The notes under the pieces are model-generated. The model was not told the DNA's origin, did not search any database, and was given only the letters and a program-made list of their open reading frames with translations. From positions 2,277,001 to 2,341,000 of the forward strand of contig NZ_VOQQ01000001.1 in NCBI RefSeq assembly GCF_007995055.1: a DNA stretch of 64,000 bases, in the 5' to 3' direction. The position numbers were made by a program, and so were the translations under genes. Positions 60,668 to 64,000 of the stretch are shown here, piece by piece (position 1 is the first letter of the stretch; each line of letters begins with the position of its first letter). The DNA comes from Sphingosinicella ginsenosidimutans (GTDB lineage: Bacteria; Pseudomonadota; Alphaproteobacteria; Sphingomonadales; Sphingomonadaceae).

Positions 60668-61672
60668 TCAGCGCACGCGAAGGCGCGCGGGGATCTCCTC
60701 CGTCGGGCATAGCCGCATCGGCGGGCCGGTCTCCTCATAGGTGAAGCGCATCCGCGTCGGCGAGAGAACCTCGACCTGCGACCCGTCGTCCATCTGCCAG
60801 CGGCCATGCTCGCGCTGCGGGCGGCCGACCGGCGAGAGGGTGGTGTCGGGGGTGCTCGGAAAGATCACGGCATAGCGCCGGCCGTCATAATAATAGATCA
60901 TTCCGGACGGGCGGTCGCAGCGGCTCGCTTCCTCCACGAAATAGCCGGCGGCAAGGCCGAGCGGGCCGATCGGGCGGGCCGCCTGGCGCGGCGGCGCGGC
61001 GGCCGGGGTCTCGTCCTCCATGCCCGGGATCGTGCAGGCATGGCCCTCGCCATCGTCGCCCCCGGCAGGACCATAATCGCGGCCGTTCCAGCGAAAGCGG
61101 GGGAAGCAGGTGCCCGGGCCGCCGACGATCAGGTCAGGCCATGCCGATCCGGCGCGGCGCCGGAAGAGCGGGCTTCCGCTGGCTTGGAACAGGCGGCGCC
61201 AGCCGGTCTGCGTCGGTGTGACGATCGCAAAGCCCACTCCCGACATGCCGTGGCAGGCCATTCCGGTCGAGGTGACGATCACCTCGGGCCGGCCGTCGCC
61301 GTCGAGGTCGCGGATCGCCGGCCCTTCGTCGACCGAAGGATCGGCGATTTCCGCAGGGCACGAATCCGCCGGCGAATTGCCTGGCTCGTCCGACGCATCC
61401 CAATGGCCGCCGCGCTTGTGGAGGCCGGCGGCGCGGAAGATGGCATCACGCTCCGCCGCGCTCAGCTGGGCCGCGCGCATCGGCAGGTGCCAGTTGGCGG
61501 TCGGACCGCTGTCGGCCGGTGCGGCGGCATTGGTATCCGCCGCCGCAGCCGCCGGCTTCGGGGCGTTGGATGACGTCGCGTCCGGCGCGGCGGCATTGTC
61601 GGCGGCGCCGTCACCGCAGGCGGCGAGCACCGCCGCGAGCGGCAGCAGGACAGAAAGCGGGGGGTGTCGCAT
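60668..61672 (-). CDS. Hypothetical lipoprotein with a VCBS-like calcium motif
   Basis: Protein of about 334 residues, unrecognised as a whole. The lipoprotein signal is MRHPPLSVLLPLAAVLAACGD (lipobox LAAC). An alanine-rich linker follows. Residues about 115-150 read DLDGDGRPEVIVTSTG, an FG-GAP/EF-hand-like DxDxDG motif found in VCBS and integrin-like repeats. Eight cysteines in the mature part could form disulfides. It probably sits in the periplasmic face of a membrane. Confidence 0.72.
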   Translation of the reverse strand: MRHPPLSVLLPLAAVLAACGDGAADNAAAPDATSSNAPKPAAAAADTNAAAPADSGPTANWHLPMRAAQLSAAERDAIFRAAGLHKRGGHWDASDEPGNSPADSCPAEIADPSVDEGPAIRDLDGDGRPEVIVTSTGMACHGMSGVGFAIVTPTQTGWRRLFQASGSPLFRRRAGSAWPDLIVGGPGTCFPRFRWNGRDYGPAGGDDGEGHACTIPGMEDETPAAAPPRQAARPIGPLGLAAGYFVEEASRCDRPSGMIYYYDGRRYAVIFPSTPDTTLSPVGRPQREHGRWQMDDGSQVEVLSPTRMRFTYEETGPPMRLCPTEEIPARLRVR

Positions 61673-61688
61673 CGTCAATCTCCCTAGG

Positions 61689-61709
61689 GAGCCGGCAGGA
61701 CGCCGGCTC
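61689..61709. other. Perfect stem-loop upstream of the lipoprotein gene
   Basis: GAGCCGGC (61689-61696) pairs with GCCGGCTC (61702-61709) around AGGAC, next to the palindrome CTCCCTAGGGAG (61680-61691). It lies between two minus-strand genes, so it may terminate the first or fold in the leader of the lipoprotein gene. Confidence 0.5.
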
Positions 61710-61783
61710 GACGGGATCTGATAGAAACCACGCGGCGCCAGTGTCTTGACGCGTTCCTCACGAATTTCTGAAGCTGCTTTCGG

Positions 61784-62014
61784 TCAGGCAGGGCTCCTGC
61801 CCGGACCTCCGCCTGTCACCGCGGCCACAAGGCCGGTGAGCTCGGCCAGCTCCGCCGCCCGCGCGCGCAGCTCCTCCGCGCGCATTTCGGCATCCGTGCC
61901 GGGACGCGCGGCGCGGGCGCTTTCGGCGAGCGAATCGATCAACCGCGCGAGATCGGGCAGGATCGAGCGCTCGATCGTCGCCAGCGCGCCTTCGATCGGA
62001 TCGGGCCTGGACAT
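61784..62014 (-). CDS. Small hypothetical protein
   Basis: Cytoplasmic protein of 76 residues, almost all helical and rich in Ala, Glu and Arg (IEGALATIERSILPDLARLIDSLAESAR, TDAEMRAEELRARAAELAELTGLVAAV). Heptad-like spacing suggests a coiled coil. Unrecognised. It has a clean ATG but a weak ribosome-binding site. Confidence 0.5.
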   Translation of the reverse strand: MSRPDPIEGALATIERSILPDLARLIDSLAESARAARPGTDAEMRAEELRARAAELAELTGLVAAVTGGGPGRSPA

Positions 62015-62080
62015 GGCGCGAGCCTAGAAGCGCGTGCTTAAGGCTTTGTGAAAGGCTGCGGTCGTGCCATCAGGCCGGCG

Positions 62081-62248
62081 ATGAACGGACCCGGCGCAAC
62101 CCTGCTCTCCGCCCTGATGCTCGCCGCCTTCGCGCTCGCCGGGGGCGGGCTCTATCTGCTCGTCAGGAAAAGGCAGCGGCGACAGGGCGTGCTGATGCTG
62201 ATCGCCGCCGCCGTCGCGCTCGCCAACGTCCTCATCTGGACGGCCTGA
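62081..62248 (+). CDS. Small two-helix membrane protein
   Basis: Protein of 55 residues with two membrane segments (TLLSALMLAAFALAGGGLYLLV and GVLMLIAAAVALANVLIW) joined by a basic loop (RKRQRRQ). Unrecognised. The ATG at 62081 is preferred; a GTG eleven codons earlier is also in frame. Followed by a GC-rich stem-loop. Confidence 0.5.
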   Translation: MNGPGATLLSALMLAAFALAGGGLYLLVRKRQRRQGVLMLIAAAVALANVLIWTA

Positions 62249-62255
62249 GCCGATC

Positions 62256-62280
62256 CGCCCTCCCCGGACGGGGAAGGGCG
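62256..62280. terminator. Stem-loop between convergent genes
   Basis: CGCCCTCCCCG pairs with CGGGGAAGGGCG with one bulge, between the small membrane protein and the convergent hydrolase. There is no T-run. Confidence 0.45.
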
Positions 62281-62284
62281 CGAC

Positions 62285-62941
62285 TCAGCGGATCGGGCAG
62301 CCGGGCGCCAGTCGGAAGTCGAGATAATCGTCCACTTCCTTCATCAGCTGCGGCATTTCGTTGGCGAAGAAATGGTTCGCGCCCGGGATCGTCTTGTGCT
62401 CGATCGTGATGTGGCGCTGGGTACGCAGCTTGTCGACCAGCTTCTGGGTCGCGCTCGGCGTCACCACCTCGTCGGCCTCGCCCTGGATGATGATGCCGGA
62501 GGCGGGGCAGGGGGCGAGGAAGCTGAAATCATACATGTTCGCCGGCGGCGCGATCGAGATGAAGCCGCGCGCCTCGGGCCGGCGCATCAGCAGCTGCATG
62601 CCGATCCACGCGCCGAAGCTGAAGCCGGCGATCCAAGTCACCTCGGCCTCCGGATGGATCGACTGCACCCAATCGAGCGCGCTCGCCGCATCGGACAGTT
62701 CGCCGATGCCGTTGTCGAACACGCCCTGGCTCTTGCCGACGCCGCGGAAATTGAACCGCAGCGTCGCGAAGCCGCGCTTCACGAACGTCTTGTAGAGCGC
62801 GAGCACGATCGCATTGTTCATCGTGCCGCCGCCCTGCGGATGCGGGTGGAGGATCATGGCGACGGGCGCGCGGGGGCGCGGGCCGGGGCTGAACCGGCCT
62901 TCGAGACGGCCTTCCGGCCCGGGAAAGATGACTTCTGGCAT
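62285..62941 (-). CDS. Alpha/beta hydrolase (dienelactone-hydrolase-like)
   Basis: Cytoplasmic serine hydrolase of 218 residues. The oxyanion segment is AMILHPHPQGGGTMNNAI, the nucleophile elbow is WIAGFSFGAWIGMQLL (GFSFG), and the acid and His are in IIQGEADEVVTP and IPGANHFFANE. Related proteins occur widely in alphaproteobacteria; substrate unknown. Divergent from the cysteine desulfurase gene across 125 bases with palindromic sites. Confidence 0.88.
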   Translation of the reverse strand: MPEVIFPGPEGRLEGRFSPGPRPRAPVAMILHPHPQGGGTMNNAIVLALYKTFVKRGFATLRFNFRGVGKSQGVFDNGIGELSDAASALDWVQSIHPEAEVTWIAGFSFGAWIGMQLLMRRPEARGFISIAPPANMYDFSFLAPCPASGIIIQGEADEVVTPSATQKLVDKLRTQRHITIEHKTIPGANHFFANEMPQLMKEVDDYLDFRLAPGCPIR

Positions 62942-63026
62942 GACACAGGATCCTGGTCGGCGCCGCGCGGGATGCTGGCGGCCGGGCGGTGCGCCCTATA
63001 TAGGTGCTCGTTGCAAATCGCAACTT

Positions 63027-63043
63027 TTGCGAATCGTTCGCAA
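63027..63043. promoter_or_regulatory. Fur-like palindrome in the hydrolase/desulfurase promoter region
   Basis: TTGCGAATCGTTCGCAA is a perfect 7-bp inverted repeat around TCG and fits the alphaproteobacterial Fur pattern TGC-N9-GCA. It lies 23 bases upstream of the cysteine desulfurase ATG. A second, shorter inverted repeat (GTTGC-N5-GCAAC, 63010-63024) adjoins it. Iron-responsive control of iron-sulfur assembly is plausible (inference). Confidence 0.5.
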
Positions 63044-63066
63044 CAAGGCGAAGTCCGACCGTATCG

Positions 63067-64000
63067 ATGCTCTATCTCGACTATCAGGCAACGACCCCGC
63101 TCGCACCCGAGGCGCTCGAGGCGATGCTGCCCTGGCTCGGCGGGCCGGGAAGCGACGGCTTCGCCAATCCGGCGAGCCAGTATCGCGCCGGCCGCGCGGC
63201 CGCCGTCGCGGTCGAGATGGCGCGCGACCATGTGGCGAAGCTCCTGCCTCCCGGCGGCCAGGTCTATTTCACGTCCGGGGCGACGGAGGCGCTGAACTGG
63301 GCGCTCGTGTGCGGCGCGCGGCTGAAGCCGGGCGGCCTCGCCGGAAGCGCGATCGAGCATCATGCGGCGTTGCAGCCGCTCGAAGCGCTGGGCGGCACGC
63401 TGGTCCCGGTTGGCGCTGACGGGCTGGTGCCGCCGCCGGATGCGTCGATGCTGCCCGAAAACGGTCTCGTCGCCTTGATGCTGGTCAACAACGAGGTCGG
63501 GACGATCCAGCCGGTCGCCGATTATGCCGAAGCGGCCCGTGCGCGCGGGAGCCTGCTGCTGTGCGACGCCGTCCAGGGTTATGGGCGGATGGCGATCCCG
63601 GACGGGCCGGACCTGATCGCGATCAGCGCGCACAAGATCCACGGGCCCAAGGGCATCGGCGCGCTGTGGGTGCGCGACGGGCTGCGGCTGCCGCCGCTGC
63701 TGCTCGGCGGCGGGCAGGAGAGGGGGATGCGATCGGGCACCGTCTCGCCCGCCCTCGTCGCCGGATTCGGCATGGCGGCGAAGCTGGCGGTCGAACGGAT
63801 GGAGGCCGACAGGGCGCATGTCGCGCGCCTCCAGCGGGTCGCGCTCGAACGGCTCTCGGACTGGACGGTCAACGGATCGCTCGACCATCGTTATCCGGGC
63901 AATCTCAACGTGCGGCGCAAGGGCGTGAACGGCGTGCGGCTGCTGTCGGACGTGCGGCGGGTGGCCTTCAGCCTCGGCAGCGCCTGCGGCAGCGGATCGG
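63067..64000 (+). CDS. Cysteine desulfurase (NifS/IscS type), partial
   Basis: PLP enzyme that mobilises sulfur from cysteine for iron-sulfur cluster and thio-cofactor synthesis. About 311 residues are visible and the C-terminus is off the right edge. Marks are MLYLDYQATTPLAPEALEAM, VYFTSGATEALNWAL, AIEHHAALQPLEAL, MLVNNEVGTIQPVADY, LLCDAVQGYG and the PLP lysine in ISAHKIHGPKGIGALW. The persulfide cysteine is in FSLGSACGSGS near the edge. Confidence 0.94.
   Translation, partial: MLYLDYQATTPLAPEALEAMLPWLGGPGSDGFANPASQYRAGRAAAVAVEMARDHVAKLLPPGGQVYFTSGATEALNWALVCGARLKPGGLAGSAIEHHAALQPLEALGGTLVPVGADGLVPPPDASMLPENGLVALMLVNNEVGTIQPVADYAEAARARGSLLLCDAVQGYGRMAIPDGPDLIAISAHKIHGPKGIGALWVRDGLRLPPLLLGGGQERGMRSGTVSPALVAGFGMAAKLAVERMEADRAHVARLQRVALERLSDWTVNGSLDHRYPGNLNVRRKGVNGVRLLSDVRRVAFSLGSACGSGS

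Overview
The window is GC-rich, densely packed chromosomal DNA of an alphaproteobacterium, most likely a sphingomonad (Sphingomonadaceae or a close relative). This rests on protein character, on ATGA/GTGA start-stop overlaps between consecutive genes, and on gene content: gatCAB, mreBCD-mrdA-rodA, ETF-QO, a deoxyhypusine-synthase-like polyamine enzyme beside a type III PLP decarboxylase, and GH43/CE2 hemicellulose genes. No rRNA operon, CRISPR array, transposase or integrase was found. One tRNA gene, tRNA-Lys(CTT), is present.

Layout. 1-7.3 kb: a sugar ABC importer operon headed by a PhyH-type dioxygenase, next to two convergent GH43 glycosidases. 7.4-12.1 kb: two convergent two-domain fusion genes (glycosyltransferase + UDP-galactopyranose mutase; GH1-like glycosidase + RmlD-like reductase), flanked by a 13-bp direct repeat. 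12.2-13.1 kb: an orphan gene beside tRNA-Lys. 13.1-18.8 kb: the rod-shape operon mreBCD-mrdA-rodA. 18.9-24.3 kb: mutL (with a palindromic repeat inserted in frame), a miaA-ilvC-like-secreted protein operon, and serB divergent from miaA with overlapping start codons. 24.3-28.7 kb: a PilZ protein, a Sel1/SPOR protein and a parA-RHH-TPR/SPOR operon, with TTAA-paired (CtrA-like) sites in their promoters. 28.8-33.5 kb: pyrB/ruvX/DUF3089 and an ArsR-SRPBCC-GST operon. 33.5-37.2 kb: gatC-gatA-gatB, with an AT-rich four-helix membrane protein gene wedged between gatA and gatB. 37.3-39.1 kb: cupredoxin and DUF4142 genes divergent from an ECF sigma factor. 39.1-43.2 kb: a xylan-type cassette (CE2 esterase, MFS transporter, GH43_11 beta-xylosidase) with a LacI-type operator. 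43.4-56.3 kb: globin, radical SAM, lytic transglycosylase, UDG-like protein, ETF-QO, TPR protein, ispE, crotonase, nnrDE, RNA methyltransferase and L,D-transpeptidase. 56.6-60.6 kb: MAPEG protein, DHS-like enzyme, ornithine-type decarboxylase with a structured leader/uORF, and threonine dehydratase. 60.7-64 kb: small envelope proteins, an alpha/beta hydrolase and a cysteine desulfurase behind a Fur-like palindrome.

How it fits together. Two separate glycan-use loci sit among core cell-envelope genes (MreB/PBP2/RodA, lytic transglycosylase, L,D-transpeptidase, SPOR proteins). The strongest candidates for undescribed biology are the parA-RHH-SPOR/PilZ cluster with paired TTAA sites, the nested AT-rich membrane gene in gatCAB, the two convergent fusion enzymes, and the palindromic repeats, one of which is translated inside MutL. 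Function calls come from recognising motifs by eye; no database search was possible.
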